A DNA stretch of 64,000 bases from the NCBI GenBank assembly GCA_943787295.1, contig CALSLW010000001.1:248001-312000 (forward strand), written 5' to 3'. This document shows, piece after piece, positions 16,483-24,272 of the stretch; the stretch's first letter is position 1, and each line of letters begins with the position of its first letter. Origin of the DNA: an uncultured Flavobacteriaceae bacterium (GTDB lineage Bacteria; Bacteroidota; Bacteroidia; Flavobacteriales; Flavobacteriaceae). The notes under the pieces were generated by a model, which ran no database searches, was not told the DNA's origin, and was given only the letters and a program-made list of their open reading frames with translations. Both the position numbers and the translations under genes were made by a program.

Positions 16483-17451
16483 TTAAAAGCATTCAATGAT
16501 TTGATATGCGACCCTTAAAGCTTCTGTAGCATGTGCCAAAGGAACAATGGGGGTGGTGTCATTTTCAATGGCATCGGCAAAGGTTTCCAATTCTTCTAAG
16601 ATAGCGTTAGAAGGCTGGATCTCTGGTGGATCAAAATAGATTTCTTTTTTGACCCCCTCGGCATTTTGCAAGACCAACGCAAATTCGTCGGTGTCTTCAT
16701 TGGCTTCTTTCATTTTGACTACTTCGACTTGTTTGGTAAAGAAATCAACCGAGATATAGGCTTCTTTCTGGAAAAAGCGCAGTTTACGCATGTTCTTTAA
16801 AGAAATACGACTGGCGGTAAGATTCGCGACCGCGCCGTTTTCAAATTCAATTCGCGCATTAGAGATGTCTGGAGTTTCACTCACCACCGCAACGCCAGAG
16901 GCGGAGATACTTTTAACGGGAGAGTTGATCACGCTTAGAATAATGTCAATATCGTGAATCATTAAATCTAAAATCACCGAGACATCTGTCCCACGAGGGT
17001 TAAACTCTGCTAAGCGATGGGATTCGACAAACATGGGTGAACCCAGATTGTCTTTCACTGCTTTAAAGGCAGGATTAAATCGCTCGACATGTCCCACTTG
17101 GCCTTTTACGCCTTTGGCATCTGCAAGGGAAACTAGTTCTTCAGCTTCAGCAATGGTGTGGGTAATGGGTTTTTCAATAAAGATATGTTTCCCTGCTTCA
17201 ATACAAGCTTTGGCCACGGCGTGGTGATATAGGGTAGGGGTGACAATATCGATGACATCACAAGCGGCTATTAAAGCTTCTTGACTTTCAAAATAAGTAT
17301 ATCCAGCACTTTCGGCTAGCGCTTTACTCGCTTCCACATCGGGATCATAAAAGCCCACCAGGGTGTAGCGCTCTGATTCGTTAAGCAAGCGTAAGTGAAT
17401 TTTTCCTAAGTGTCCAGCGCCTAAAACGCCAGCGGTTAAAGTCTTTTTCAA
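16483..17451 (-). CDS. Gfo/Idh/MocA family oxidoreductase
   Basis: The protein, about 322 residues from a TTG start at 17451, has an N-terminal Rossmann domain with G-V-L-G-A-G-H-L-G-K-I-H, D-V-I-D-I-V-T-P-T and the catalytic region F-I-E-K-P-I-T-H, then an alpha/beta domain with D-L-M-I-H-D-I-D. These fit the NAD(P)-dependent sugar-type dehydrogenase family; the substrate is unknown. A GTG at 17481 is an alternative start, but a near-consensus -7 box (TACCTTTA, 17471-17478, minus strand) would lie inside that reading, which favours the TTG. Confidence 0.85.
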   Translation of the reverse strand: MKKTLTAGVLGAGHLGKIHLRLLNESERYTLVGFYDPDVEASKALAESAGYTYFESQEALIAACDVIDIVTPTLYHHAVAKACIEAGKHIFIEKPITHTIAEAEELVSLADAKGVKGQVGHVERFNPAFKAVKDNLGSPMFVESHRLAEFNPRGTDVSVILDLMIHDIDIILSVINSPVKSISASGVAVVSETPDISNARIEFENGAVANLTASRISLKNMRKLRFFQKEAYISVDFFTKQVEVVKMKEANEDTDEFALVLQNAEGVKKEIYFDPPEIQPSNAILEELETFADAIENDTTPIVPLAHATEALRVAYQIIECF

Positions 17452-17532
17452 TGCAGTAGATTTTATCCGATAAAGGTACACTTTTCACTAGAATTTTTTA
17501 AAAAGAATGCTTTTTCTCGTAGGATTAAAGTG

Positions 17533-17540
17533 TATTTTTG
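17533..17540 (+). promoter_or_regulatory. -7 promoter box for pcm
   Basis: TATTTTTG matches TAnnTTTG exactly and ends five bases before the pcm ATG at 17546. A T-rich stretch (17511-17515) sits at about the -33 distance but is not a clean TTTG. A leaderless pcm transcript is predicted. Confidence 0.55.
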
Positions 17541-17545
17541 ATCCC

Positions 17546-18196
17546 ATGCAATTACCCATTGATTCCCCTAAACACCAAGGTCAGCGCATGCAACTTGTTG
17601 CATTGCTCAAGGAGAAAGGTATCGCCCATCCACAGGTGATCGCTGCCTTAGAAATGGTGCCACGACACTGGTTTATGGATCCGGGTTTAGCCTCGCATGC
17701 CTATAAGAACAAGGCCTATCCCATCGCGGCAGAACAAACCATTTCCCATCCTTATACGGTGGCTTTTCAGTCAGAATTAATTGATGTAAAAGCAGGAGAT
17801 AAGGTCCTTGAAATCGGGACTGGATCTGGTTATCAAACCGCCATTTTAAAAGCGATGCAGCTGGAAATTTACACTATTGAACGACAGCGAGAGTTATTTA
17901 AAAAGACTCAGCGTTTGTTTGATCAAATAGGGCTTCGCCCAAAGCAAGTATTGCTAGGCGATGGCTATTTAGGCTTGCCTAAAGACGGACCATTTGATGC
18001 GATTATCGTTACCGCCGGAGCGCCTTATTTACCTAAAGCCTTATTGTCTCAGCTAAAAATAGGCGGTAGACTGGTCATTCCCATTGGAGAAGATCCGCAA
18101 ATCATGCACCGCTATACCCGCACAGGGGACAAGCATTTTGACAAAGAGACTTTTGGAGAGTTTCGTTTTGTTCCCTTGTTAAAGGATAAGAATTAG
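17546..18196 (+). CDS. pcm: Protein-L-isoaspartate O-methyltransferase
   Basis: Pcm methylates L-isoaspartyl residues with S-adenosylmethionine to start repair of aged proteins. The 216-residue protein has V-P-R-H-W-F-M, E-Q-T-I-S-H-P-Y-T-V-A-F-Q, the SAM-binding V-L-E-I-G-T-G-S-G-Y-Q-T, and F-D-A-I-I-V-T-A-G-A-P-Y-L-P. The start at 17546 follows from the promoter box just upstream and gives the usual short N-terminus. The gene is divergent from the Gfo/Idh/MocA gene and its stop interlocks by four bases with the convergent DUF2141 gene. Confidence 0.94.
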   Translation: MQLPIDSPKHQGQRMQLVALLKEKGIAHPQVIAALEMVPRHWFMDPGLASHAYKNKAYPIAAEQTISHPYTVAFQSELIDVKAGDKVLEIGTGSGYQTAILKAMQLEIYTIERQRELFKKTQRLFDQIGLRPKQVLLGDGYLGLPKDGPFDAIIVTAGAPYLPKALLSQLKIGGRLVIPIGEDPQIMHRYTRTGDKHFDKETFGEFRFVPLLKDKN

Positions 18197-18613
18197 AAGC
18201 GCAGTCGAACTAGTGTATCCTTGACAAATGCAATGCTTGAATCTTTAAAGTTTGGTGGTCCATATAGGTTTTTAATTCCACTAGTGGCATATGCTTCTTT
18301 TGGGTGTCCATTTTCTGAGAAATCCATGCGATAATTCCCATTTGCGTCGTGCAAAAGCATGATGGCGTAAATACCTTTTGGTAATTCTGAAAACTGGAAC
18401 TGCATTTCACCTTGAGTAGCGACTTTCTCTTTACTCGCAACGGTTTCACTTGACATAAAGTTTTCTTTACTGTGGATTGAAAGCAGTATTTTACCTTGAT
18501 TACTCGTGACATTTTCAATAAGCACAGTAAGGGTTTGCGTTGGTTTTTTTTTGACCAAAAATAGGCGTAACAATGACTAAGATTAACAGGATAAAGATTT
18601 GGATAGGTTTCAT
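18193..18613 (-). pseudogene. DUF2141 secreted protein, frameshifted in an A9 run
   Basis: From ATG 18613 the first 20 codons encode a clear signal peptide (M-K-P-I-Q-I-F-I-L-L-I-L-V-I-V-T-P-I-F-G). The frame then meets nine A residues (T run 18544-18552 on the plus strand) and stops 13 codons later. Removing one A restores an open frame of about 139 residues with the DUF2141 pattern: V-L-I-E-N-V, H-D-A-N-G-N-Y-R-M-D-F, G-H-P-K-E-A-Y-A-T-S and Y-G-P-P-N-F. It is the third gene of a leftward unit with a winged-helix regulator and a membrane protein. It could be a true mutation, a phase-variable or slippage-corrected gene, or a sequencing error. Confidence 0.85.
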
Positions 18614-18625
18614 TAATAGGTAGGC

Positions 18626-18913
18626 TTAAAGGGTTTTAGTGTAAGATTTTAGGGCATCAAAATAGATTTTAAAAGCTTGTTGACCCTCTTTGGTAATATT
18701 GAGTTGGGTAAGAGGATAGTTGTCTTTAAAACTTTTGTGAATGCTTATATATTTGGCTTGTTCCAGTTTTTTTAATTGTATGCTTAAGTTACCAGAGGTA
18801 GCGTTTGTAACCCCTTTCAATTCTTTAAAACTAACTTTTTGTTTCGCGATTAAATAGGCAATAACGGCAAGGCGAAGTTCGTTGTGAAGTAAGGGATCTA
18901 ACTTCTTAAACAT
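18626..18913 (-). CDS. Winged-helix transcriptional regulator (HTH_34/MarR-like)
   Basis: A 95-residue single-domain protein with a winged-helix pattern: a dimerisation-type start D-P-L-L-H-N-E-L-R-L-A-V-I, V-S-F-K-E-L-K-G-V-T as helix 2, T-S-G-N-L-S-I-Q-L-K-K-L-E as recognition helix, and a wing around K-Y-I-S-I-H-K-S-F. It fits small regulators of the PF13601 type, which lack an effector domain. It overlaps the upstream membrane-protein gene by eight bases, and the pair probably forms a regulator/membrane module. Its target is likely its own operon, by inference. Confidence 0.83.
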   Translation of the reverse strand: MFKKLDPLLHNELRLAVIAYLIAKQKVSFKELKGVTNATSGNLSIQLKKLEQAKYISIHKSFKDNYPLTQLNITKEGQQAFKIYFDALKSYTKTL

Positions 18914-19490
18914 ACTCTTTTTTATGTTTAAAGTGCAGTATAATTCCTGGGATAAGAAAGCCTAAGATGGCTAAAACACCCATCAATAAAGGATGATTGA
19001 TCAAAGGAGTGAAAAAGGCGATATAGCCCCCTATATTAAACATCAAGCCGCAATAAAGCAAGAGTTTACTCCTGATAAAACTCGCTGCAACCCCCGTCGC
19101 AATCCCAATGAGGATTAATATAATGGGAACTAGACTAGTCTGTAAATAAGTAGAAAAGAAAAAGCCCATTAGCATAATGTTGAGTCCAGTAAATAACCAT
19201 AAACGTGAGGAGATGACGCTAAGGTGGTTTTTGCCTTGACTTTTGCGTTCTTTATTTAGGTAATACCACATCATATATACCATGCCTAATGGCATTAAGA
19301 AATAAGGGTACCAACTGATTTTGGCGAAGCCATTGTACAATAAATAGGTTTGGCTAAAAGATGCGAGCGGAACAATGCAACCCCATAGTATAAAGGCAAA
19401 ACCATTTTCTTCAAATCGAATTCTGGCTTTATGAATCATTTCTTCAATGAGTTCAATACTTCTTTCTGGACTTAAGCTAGATTTTTTCAT
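18906..19490 (-). CDS. Multi-pass membrane protein paired with a winged-helix regulator
   Basis: A 194-residue protein with a soluble N-terminus (about 1-32, charged, S-L-S-P-E-R-S-I-E-L-I-E-E-M-I) and six hydrophobic segments (about 34-55, 62-78, 98-113, 116-135, 140-160 and 165-187). It belongs to a Bacteroidota type of small membrane protein commonly encoded with the HTH_34 regulator. Function is unknown; a sensor or resistance role is possible but not shown. It is the first gene of the three-gene unit and precedes the overlapping regulator. Confidence 0.7.
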   Translation of the reverse strand: MKKSSLSPERSIELIEEMIHKARIRFEENGFAFILWGCIVPLASFSQTYLLYNGFAKISWYPYFLMPLGMVYMMWYYLNKERKSQGKNHLSVISSRLWLFTGLNIMLMGFFFSTYLQTSLVPIILILIGIATGVAASFIRSKLLLYCGLMFNIGGYIAFFTPLINHPLLMGVLAILGFLIPGIILHFKHKKEYV

Positions 19491-19552
19491 AGTAGGTGAT
19501 TTATTCTATAAATATAAAGTAGTTTATTTTATAAACCAAATAAATAAAAAAA

Positions 19553-20014
19553 TTATTTCCTGAAATCCTTCTTTACGCGAGCAAGGTCTCTTTTGTTTTC
19601 TCGGTCTTTGATGGTTTCGCGTTTGTCATAAAGTTTTTTCCCTTTGGCTAGAGCGATGACTAATTTGGCGTAGCCTTTATCAGTTATAAACACGCGCAGA
19701 GGGACAATGGTTAAGCCCACATTCTTGACTTCTTTCTCTAATTTACGTAGTTCTCGCTTGTTCATCAAGAGTTTGCGTTCTGCTTTAGGGCGGTGGTTGT
19801 AGTGGGTGCCCCATGCGTACTCCTGTATGTTCATGTTGATCACAAACAATTCTCCACGCTCATTAAATTCACAGAAACTATCGGTAATGGTAGCTTTTCC
19901 CAAGCGGATGGATTTGATTTCCGTTCCAGTTAAGACAAGTCCCGCCGTATATTGCTCGATGAGCTCATATTCGAAGCGAGCGCGTTTGTTTTGTATGTTG
20001 ATCTTTTTTTGCAC
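19553..20014 (-). CDS. smpB: SsrA-binding protein SmpB
   Basis: SmpB binds tmRNA and delivers it to stalled ribosomes for trans-translation. The 153-residue protein has [36 protein letters not shown] and the basic tail [13 protein letters not shown]. The GTG at 20014 is chosen because it yields the family start M-Q-K-K-I-N-I and because a TTG at 20023 would sit within the -7 promoter box at 20021-20028. No tmRNA gene is in the window. Confidence 0.95.
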   Translation of the reverse strand: MQKKINIQNKRARFEYELIEQYTAGLVLTGTEIKSIRLGKATITDSFCEFNERGELFVINMNIQEYAWGTHYNHRPKAERKLLMNKRELRKLEKEVKNVGLTIVPLRVFITDKGYAKLVIALAKGKKLYDKRETIKDRENKRDLARVKKDFRK

Positions 20015-20020
20015 AGCGAA

Positions 20021-20028
20021 CAAAGGTA
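20021..20028 (-). promoter_or_regulatory. -7 promoter box for smpB
   Basis: The minus strand reads TACCTTTG, an exact TAnnTTTG match, six bases before the GTG start at 20014. This implies a leaderless or nearly leaderless smpB mRNA. No convincing -33 element is seen. Confidence 0.55.
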
Positions 20029-20097
20029 CTTTATTTTATGTTTTTGCGGTAGTCTGTTAAAATGAATCTAAAGATCTTTCATTTTTTTTGAAAGCTG

Positions 20098-20105
20098 TAT
20101 TTTTG
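20098..20105 (+). promoter_or_regulatory. -7 promoter box for DUF6428-like gene
   Basis: TATTTTTG ends 14 bases before the ATG at 20120 and matches TAnnTTTG exactly. The -33 position has no clean TTTG. Confidence 0.5.
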
Positions 20106-20119
20106 TAAAAAAGAAGCTT

Positions 20120-20572
20120 ATGTTACTCTCCCAATTTTTATTTGCCTTAAACCAAGTAGAGGAATTTCGTTTTCAAACCCCCGACGGAAATTTTGTTCCC
20201 CCTCACTTTCACATTACGGAAGTGGGGATGGTAAAGAAACACTTTATTGATTGCGGTGGAACAGAACGCAAAGAAACTAAAGTGAATTTCCAATTGTGGA
20301 GCTCAGACGATGTGTATCACCGCCTCCAACCGCAAAAGGTGATTGACATTATTCGTTTGTCTCAACAAAAAATTGGCATTAGTGACGAAGAAATCGAAGT
20401 AGAGTACCAAGGGGAGACCATTGGGAAATACGACCTTGATTTTGACGGGACAAATTTTGTCTTGCTTTCTAAAGCTACCGATTGCCTTGCTAAAGACAAC
20501 TGTGGGATTCCAACAGAAAGCACTAAGATACAAGCCCAAGGCAACTGTGCCCCGGGTTCTGGTTGTTGTTAA
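20120..20572 (+). CDS. DUF6428-like conserved protein
   Basis: A 150-residue soluble protein containing F-R-F-Q-T-P-D-G-N-F-V-P-P-H-F-H-I-T-E-V-G, a His-rich segment that looks suited to metal or ligand binding, and F-I-D-C-G-G-T. I recall this as the DUF6428 family, which elsewhere often accompanies arsenic-resistance genes in Bacteroidota. Here no arsR or arsC is adjacent. The C-terminus is unusual: C-L-A-K-D-N-C-G near residue 125 and a final N-C-A-P-G-S-G-C-C, giving a cysteine-rich tail that could bind metal. Function is unknown. Confidence 0.7.
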   Translation: MLLSQFLFALNQVEEFRFQTPDGNFVPPHFHITEVGMVKKHFIDCGGTERKETKVNFQLWSSDDVYHRLQPQKVIDIIRLSQQKIGISDEEIEVEYQGETIGKYDLDFDGTNFVLLSKATDCLAKDNCGIPTESTKIQAQGNCAPGSGCC

Positions 20573-20634
20573 TTTCCTTTTAATAAATCCTTTTTCTTAT
20601 TGATTATTTGCATGGTGAATCCTAGGGATTTAAC

Positions 20635-20642
20635 TACTTTTG
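20635..20642 (+). promoter_or_regulatory. -7 promoter box for glyA
   Basis: TACTTTTG matches TAnnTTTG exactly, 11 bases before the ATG at 20654. A TTTG at 20607-20610 is 24 bases upstream, somewhat beyond the usual 19-21. Confidence 0.5.
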
Positions 20643-20653
20643 TGCTTTAATTT

Positions 20654-21934
20654 ATGACCATGCAGAAAGACACCGCAATTTTTGATTTAATCCAAGAAGA
20701 AGAAAACCGCCAACTCAATGGGATTGAGTTGATTGCCTCAGAAAATTTCACTTCTCCCGCAGTGATGGAAGCCACCGGCTCTGTCCTGACCAACAAATAC
20801 GCCGAGGGTTACCCAGGAAAGCGTTATTATGGCGGCTGTGAAGTAGTCGATAAAGTAGAGCAATTAGCCATTGATCGTGCTAAAGAATTATTTGGCGCAG
20901 CCTATGCAAACGTGCAACCTCACTCAGGTTCACAAGCTAATACCGCTGTTTTTCACGCATTTATTAAGCCTGGAGATAAGATCCTAGGCTTTGATTTATC
21001 CCATGGAGGTCACTTGACACACGGCTCTCCTGTTAACTTCTCTGGGCGTTTATACGAAGCTCATTTCTATGGCGTGCAAGAAGAAACAGGTTGTTTAGAT
21101 TATGACAATATTCGCGCTATCGCAAAAGAAGTGCAGCCTAAAATGATCATCGCAGGAGCTTCGGCTTACTCACGTGATATTGACTTTGCGAAGTTTCGTG
21201 AAATCGCAGACGAAGTAGGAGCTTTCTTACTCGCCGATATTTCTCACCCTTCTGGTTTAATTGCGACAGGCTTATTGAGCAATCCTATCCCGCATTGTCA
21301 TGTGGTTACCACCACAACCCATAAAACCTTACGCGGACCCCGTGGAGGCCTTATTTTAATGGGCGAAGACTTTGATAATCCTTTTGGAATCACCTTAAAA
21401 AATGGTACGGTTCGTAAAATGTCACACTTATTAGACATGGCCGTTTTCCCAGGAAACCAAGGAGGACCCTTAGAACACGTTATTGCTGCTAAGGCAGTCG
21501 CTTTTGGCGAATGTTTAGCGCCATCGTATAAAACCTATATGCAACAAGTTCAGAAGAATGCACAGGCCATGGCCAAAGCTTTTGTTGCACGTGACTACCA
21601 CTTGATTTCTGGTGGAACAGACAACCACCTGATGTTGATCGATTTACGCAACAAGAATATCACCGGAAAAGACGCTGAACTAGCGCTTGTAAAAGCTGAA
21701 ATCACCGCTAACAAGAACATGGTTCCTTTTGACGACAAGTCGCCATTTGTAACCTCTGGAATTCGTGTTGGAACAGCTGCGATTACCACCCGTGGGTTAA
21801 AAGAAAGCGAGATGGAAACCATCGTGGATTTAATCGATCGTGTAATCAATAACTATCAAGACGAAACCGTTTTAGCAGAAGTAGCCAAAGAAGTCCATGC
21901 ATTAATGACTGGTCGCGCTTTGTTCAACTACTAA
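20654..21934 (+). CDS. glyA: Serine hydroxymethyltransferase
   Basis: GlyA interconverts serine and glycine while loading tetrahydrofolate with a one-carbon unit. The 426-residue protein has [10 protein letters not shown], the [13 protein letters not shown] loop, S-G-S-Q-A-N, and the PLP lysine in [16 protein letters not shown]. The length and C-terminus are normal. ATG 20654 and ATG 20660 both begin plausible products. Together with serA, serC and folE in this window it covers serine and one-carbon supply. A hairpin terminator follows. Confidence 0.97.
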   Translation: MTMQKDTAIFDLIQEEENRQLNGIELIASENFTSPAVMEATGSVLTNKYAEGYPGKRYYGGCEVVDKVEQLAIDRAKELFGAAYANVQPHSGSQANTAVFHAFIKPGDKILGFDLSHGGHLTHGSPVNFSGRLYEAHFYGVQEETGCLDYDNIRAIAKEVQPKMIIAGASAYSRDIDFAKFREIADEVGAFLLADISHPSGLIATGLLSNPIPHCHVVTTTTHKTLRGPRGGLILMGEDFDNPFGITLKNGTVRKMSHLLDMAVFPGNQGGPLEHVIAAKAVAFGECLAPSYKTYMQQVQKNAQAMAKAFVARDYHLISGGTDNHLMLIDLRNKNITGKDAELALVKAEITANKNMVPFDDKSPFVTSGIRVGTAAITTRGLKESEMETIVDLIDRVINNYQDETVLAEVAKEVHALMTGRALFNY

Positions 21935-21953
21935 ATCACAGTTTATTTTAATT

Positions 21954-22016
21954 AAAGAGGATGTTCTTTTGACGCGAAGCAGTTGCTGTTAGCCAAAGAG
22001 TATCCTCTTTCTTTTT
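21954..22016 (+). terminator. Intrinsic terminator after glyA
   Basis: AAAGAGGAT (21954-21962) pairs with ATCCTCTTT (22002-22010), with further partial pairing inside the long loop, followed by CTTTTT. It lies 20 bases after the glyA stop. Confidence 0.7.
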
Positions 22017-22040
22017 GCATAATATTGAATCACTACTCTC

Positions 22041-22271
22041 ATGAAAATTCTTGGAATCGAAAAAACTACGTTAACCACAAAGACGAAATAAGTACTTATA
22101 AAAGCGGAAAGCAAATCATCTTCTCTAAGCCTGAATCTAGTCTAGTATTCAACAACGAAGATGTGGCGTTTCGATCGATAACCTAGAACCCCCGTCGGCG
22201 GGACTGGACAAATCTTTAAAGGCGATCACTTACAAGCTGCGATTGAAGGAGAGTTACTTTTGGGTTTTTAA
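22041..22271 (+). pseudogene. FAA-hydrolase family pseudogene (frameshift plus internal deletion)
   Basis: ATG at 22041 encodes M-K-I-L-G-I; a one-base deletion then moves the frame to K-N-Y-V-N-H-K-D-E and I-I-F-S-K-P-E-S-S-L-V-F, the N-terminal blocks of fumarylacetoacetate hydrolase family proteins (compare G-R-N-Y-x-x-H and x-F-x-K-P). About 48 residues in, the sequence jumps in another frame to R-T-P-V-G-G-T-G-Q-I-F-K-G-D-H-L ... I-E-G-E, which matches the family's C-terminal G-T-P-x-G-V-G-x-I-x-x-G-D block, ending at TAA 22269. Roughly the central two thirds, including the metal-binding Glu-x-Glu region, are gone. It is a dead remnant downstream of glyA. Confidence 0.8.
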
Positions 22272-22287
22272 GATGGTGTAAGGAATA

Positions 22288-22421
22288 CGGACATTTCGAC
22301 TTCGCTCAATGACCGTTTTGGGACATTGATCTTGGGTAAATCCCCTTTTTGACCTGCACGAAATCGGCGTGAAGAAAAGGGGAGTGATCTCCGTTAAAAA
22401 ACAAAAGCTGTTTGAGCGCAG
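22288..22421. repeat. Dispersed intergenic repeat, copy 1 (modules A and B)
   Basis: Module A is CATTTCGACTTCGCTCAATG plus flank through the GGGACATTGATC segment; module B starts at ATCCCC, includes GAAATCGGCGT and AAAAGGGGAGTGATCTCCG, and ends in TTTGAGCGCAG. CCCCTTTT and AAAAGGGG can pair as a stem. Module A recurs at 24146 and module B at 23778 and 24200. Module A resembles a REP-like repeat I recall from flavobacterial intergenic regions. Confidence 0.75.
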
Positions 22422-22443
22422 ATCAATGCAAAGATGATTTAAT

Positions 22444-22905
22444 CTAATGCTCAAAATCATCTCTATAAATACTTAGCGTGTTGATTTCTTTAAAGGGAAA
22501 AACAGCATTTTCACTATAAGGGAAATCAGGAGAAACCATATCCTTTTCCTGCGTATATCGACGAATGTCATAAATCCACTTTTGATCGACTCTTTTTAAT
22601 TTTATGGTATCATTGAGAGAGATTATTTCAAGTGAATCTTAGGTATACAGTGCTCTGGAACTGCCAAAATATAATTCTATATCTTGGAATAGTTTTTCAT
22701 TAGGTGATAATTGAACAGTGTTTTTCCTCTCCTCTAAAAAGTAGCTGACTGTTAAAGACTCCCCAGTTTTGTTGTGATAGATGTATAGGATAGGGTAGTT
22801 GCCGTCTACTATGGTTTTACCACAATTAATTGTAATAATATTACTGAGTATTCCAATAAATAAAAGACTATAGGTTCTCAATAAGTATTTATTGATTTTA
22901 ATCAA
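22444..22905 (-). pseudogene. Small secreted/lipoprotein gene interrupted by in-frame TAA
   Basis: Reading from a TTG at 22905, 88 codons run to TAA at 22639-22641. The same frame continues open for another 64 codons to TAG at 22444-22446 with protein-like composition (L-N-D-T-I-K-L-K-R-V-D-Q-K-W-I-Y-D-I-R-R and later F-P-F-K-E-I-N-T-L-S-I-Y). This suggests one gene of about 152 codons broken by a nonsense change. The N-terminus has a hydrophobic segment (about 8-26) ending T-I-N-C-G-K, a poor lipobox. I do not recognise the family. It overlaps the end of the upstream barrel-like gene by eight bases. The 88-residue product could still be made. Confidence 0.65.
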
Positions 22906-23623
22906 TTTTCTTTTTTAATAAATTCCCTAGTTGATACTTCAACTCAAAATAGGGGAGGATATAATTGGCCCCTTGGTAAAATGGATTTTCTCCCCCAGAA
23001 AAATAGATACCTCCCATAACACTAAAACGATTTTTTTGATATCCCAATCCCATTTTGTATGAAATTTCCATTAAATCAACATTAGTTTCATCGATGCGTT
23101 CTACACCATTATTGAAAATAGAGACGGGGTTTTTAGTGATATTTGGAGCATTATGTAGAACGGAAACTCCAACTTGAAAAAAGAATTCATGTTTTTTCAA
23201 TCTAAAATGATGTTTAGCAAAGAAATGATAATCCATTAATAAGCCGTAGGTATCACTTATTGCAGCTTTTGATTCAAGCCCTCCCGGTATTGCATCACGG
23301 GATGCTTGAAGAATATGATCATAGCGTAAACTGTGAGAAAACCCGATGGATAAGTCATGAGTAATAAAATAATCTAAGCTATAGTTAAAGGCAGTTCCAC
23401 GGTTTAAGTCTCCAATGTCGATCCCTCTGGTAATACGATAAGTATCTCTATTCGGATTTTCAATGAGACCTGTTCTATATTCTGTCCCAACAGAAAAATA
23501 AAGTTGCCCCTGTCGTGAGACGGGATGGTTTTCTTTTTTTAAAGTCTCACTAGTGTCTTGCGCAAAAAGCAATTGAGGAGAAAGCCACAAACAGCCAAAG
23601 GCAATTAAAAGTAGATTTTTCAT
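22898..23623 (-). CDS. Putative outer-membrane beta-barrel protein
   Basis: A 241-residue protein with a signal peptide (M-K-N-L-L-L-I-A-F-G ... L-L-F-A-Q, cleavage after about residue 22). The mature part alternates aromatic and polar residues in short strands (L-Y-F-S-V-G-T-E-Y, F-N-Y-S-L-D-Y-F, L-S-I-G-F-S-H-S-L-R-Y, Y-G-L-L-M-D-Y-H-F, F-F-F-Q-V-G-V-S-V) and ends near Y-F-E-L-K-Y-Q-L-G. This looks like an eight- to ten-strand barrel of the OmpW/porin-like type, with no specific function. The start at 23623 is set by the signal peptide. It lies in the repeat-rich stretch after glyA. Confidence 0.68.
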   Translation of the reverse strand: MKNLLLIAFGCLWLSPQLLFAQDTSETLKKENHPVSRQGQLYFSVGTEYRTGLIENPNRDTYRITRGIDIGDLNRGTAFNYSLDYFITHDLSIGFSHSLRYDHILQASRDAIPGGLESKAAISDTYGLLMDYHFFAKHHFRLKKHEFFFQVGVSVLHNAPNITKNPVSIFNNGVERIDETNVDLMEISYKMGLGYQKNRFSVMGGIYFSGGENPFYQGANYILPYFELKYQLGNLLKKKID

Positions 23624-23777
23624 TTTGATTTGGGTTTTGAGTTTGTTGAAAAATAGTGTCAAGGCAAACACTAATTATGCTAAACTATTAATAATGTGAT
23701 TTTTAAAGTAAGGGTTTATTGACTTTATGATTTTTTTATCATTAGGAAATTAATGAGTTTGGGATGTAGCTCGGTGC

Positions 23778-23860
23778 GATCCCCCTTTGACTTTCACGAA
23801 ATCGGCGTTTAGAAAAGGGGAGTGATCTCCGTGAAGAAGCAAAATCTGTTTGAGCGCAGC
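23778..23860. repeat. Dispersed intergenic repeat, copy 2 (module B)
   Basis: This copy has ATCCCCCTTTGAC, GAAATCGGCGT, AAAAGGGGAGTGATCTCCG and TTTGAGCGCAG in the same order as 22350-22421, with small differences. Module A is absent. The CCCC and GGGG parts can form a stem. Confidence 0.75.
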
Positions 23861-23880
23861 GAGTTTTTTTTGCTTTAGGA

Positions 23881-24140
23881 GAGCGCTTCACTTTTTAGCC
23901 TATTTTGTGTTGTCATGATTTTTTGGTTCGTTTTGTATCATTACAAAATGAACAATAAGAAACTTCTTCATTTTCTTTGCTTGACTAAAGAAAACGAAGC
24001 AAAAGAAAAGTCCCTTTTTCAAATGTATTTTTTGAAAGTAAACTTTCAAAAACCAGTTAAAAGCATCTAAATCGTCTCCAAGGATTCAACGATTTTTAAC
24101 GGCACTTCTAACTTATACTATGAAAAAGAAAGGGGACTGT
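23881..24140. other. Non-coding stretch, possible repeat remnant with hairpin
   Basis: No credible gene is seen between the barrel-like gene and the thioesterase. The stretch around 23922-24020 (GGTTCGTTTTGTATCA, then CTTCATTTTCTTTGC and AAAGAAAACGAAGCAAAAG) resembles recurrent flavobacterial intergenic sequence as I recall it. A perfect 11-bp inverted repeat, TTTTTGAAAGT (24029-24039) and ACTTTCAAAAA (24042-24052), follows with a two-base loop. Its role is unknown. Confidence 0.4.
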
Positions 24141-24145
24141 AGTTC

Positions 24146-24230
24146 ACGGGCATTTCGACTTCGCTCAATGACCGTTTTGGGACACTGATCCTGAAGACAA
24201 TCCCCCTTTGACCTGCATGAAATCGGCGTT
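24146..24230. repeat. Dispersed intergenic repeat, copy 3 (module A and part of B)
   Basis: CATTTCGACTTCGCTCAATG and the following ACCGTTTTGGGACA segment match copy 1 closely, then TCCCCCTTTGACCTGCATGA and AATCGGCGTT match the start of module B. The element ends there, 43 bases before the thioesterase stop codon. Confidence 0.75.
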
Positions 24231-24272
24231 ATGAATAGAATAGAGTCCTTTTATCAATTTTAAGGAAAGTAT

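Noticed and set aside
21983-22186. 67-codon plus-strand open frame after glyA
   Set aside because: It runs through the glyA terminator arm and the FAA-hydrolase remnant; only its second half matches a protein family, in a broken gene.
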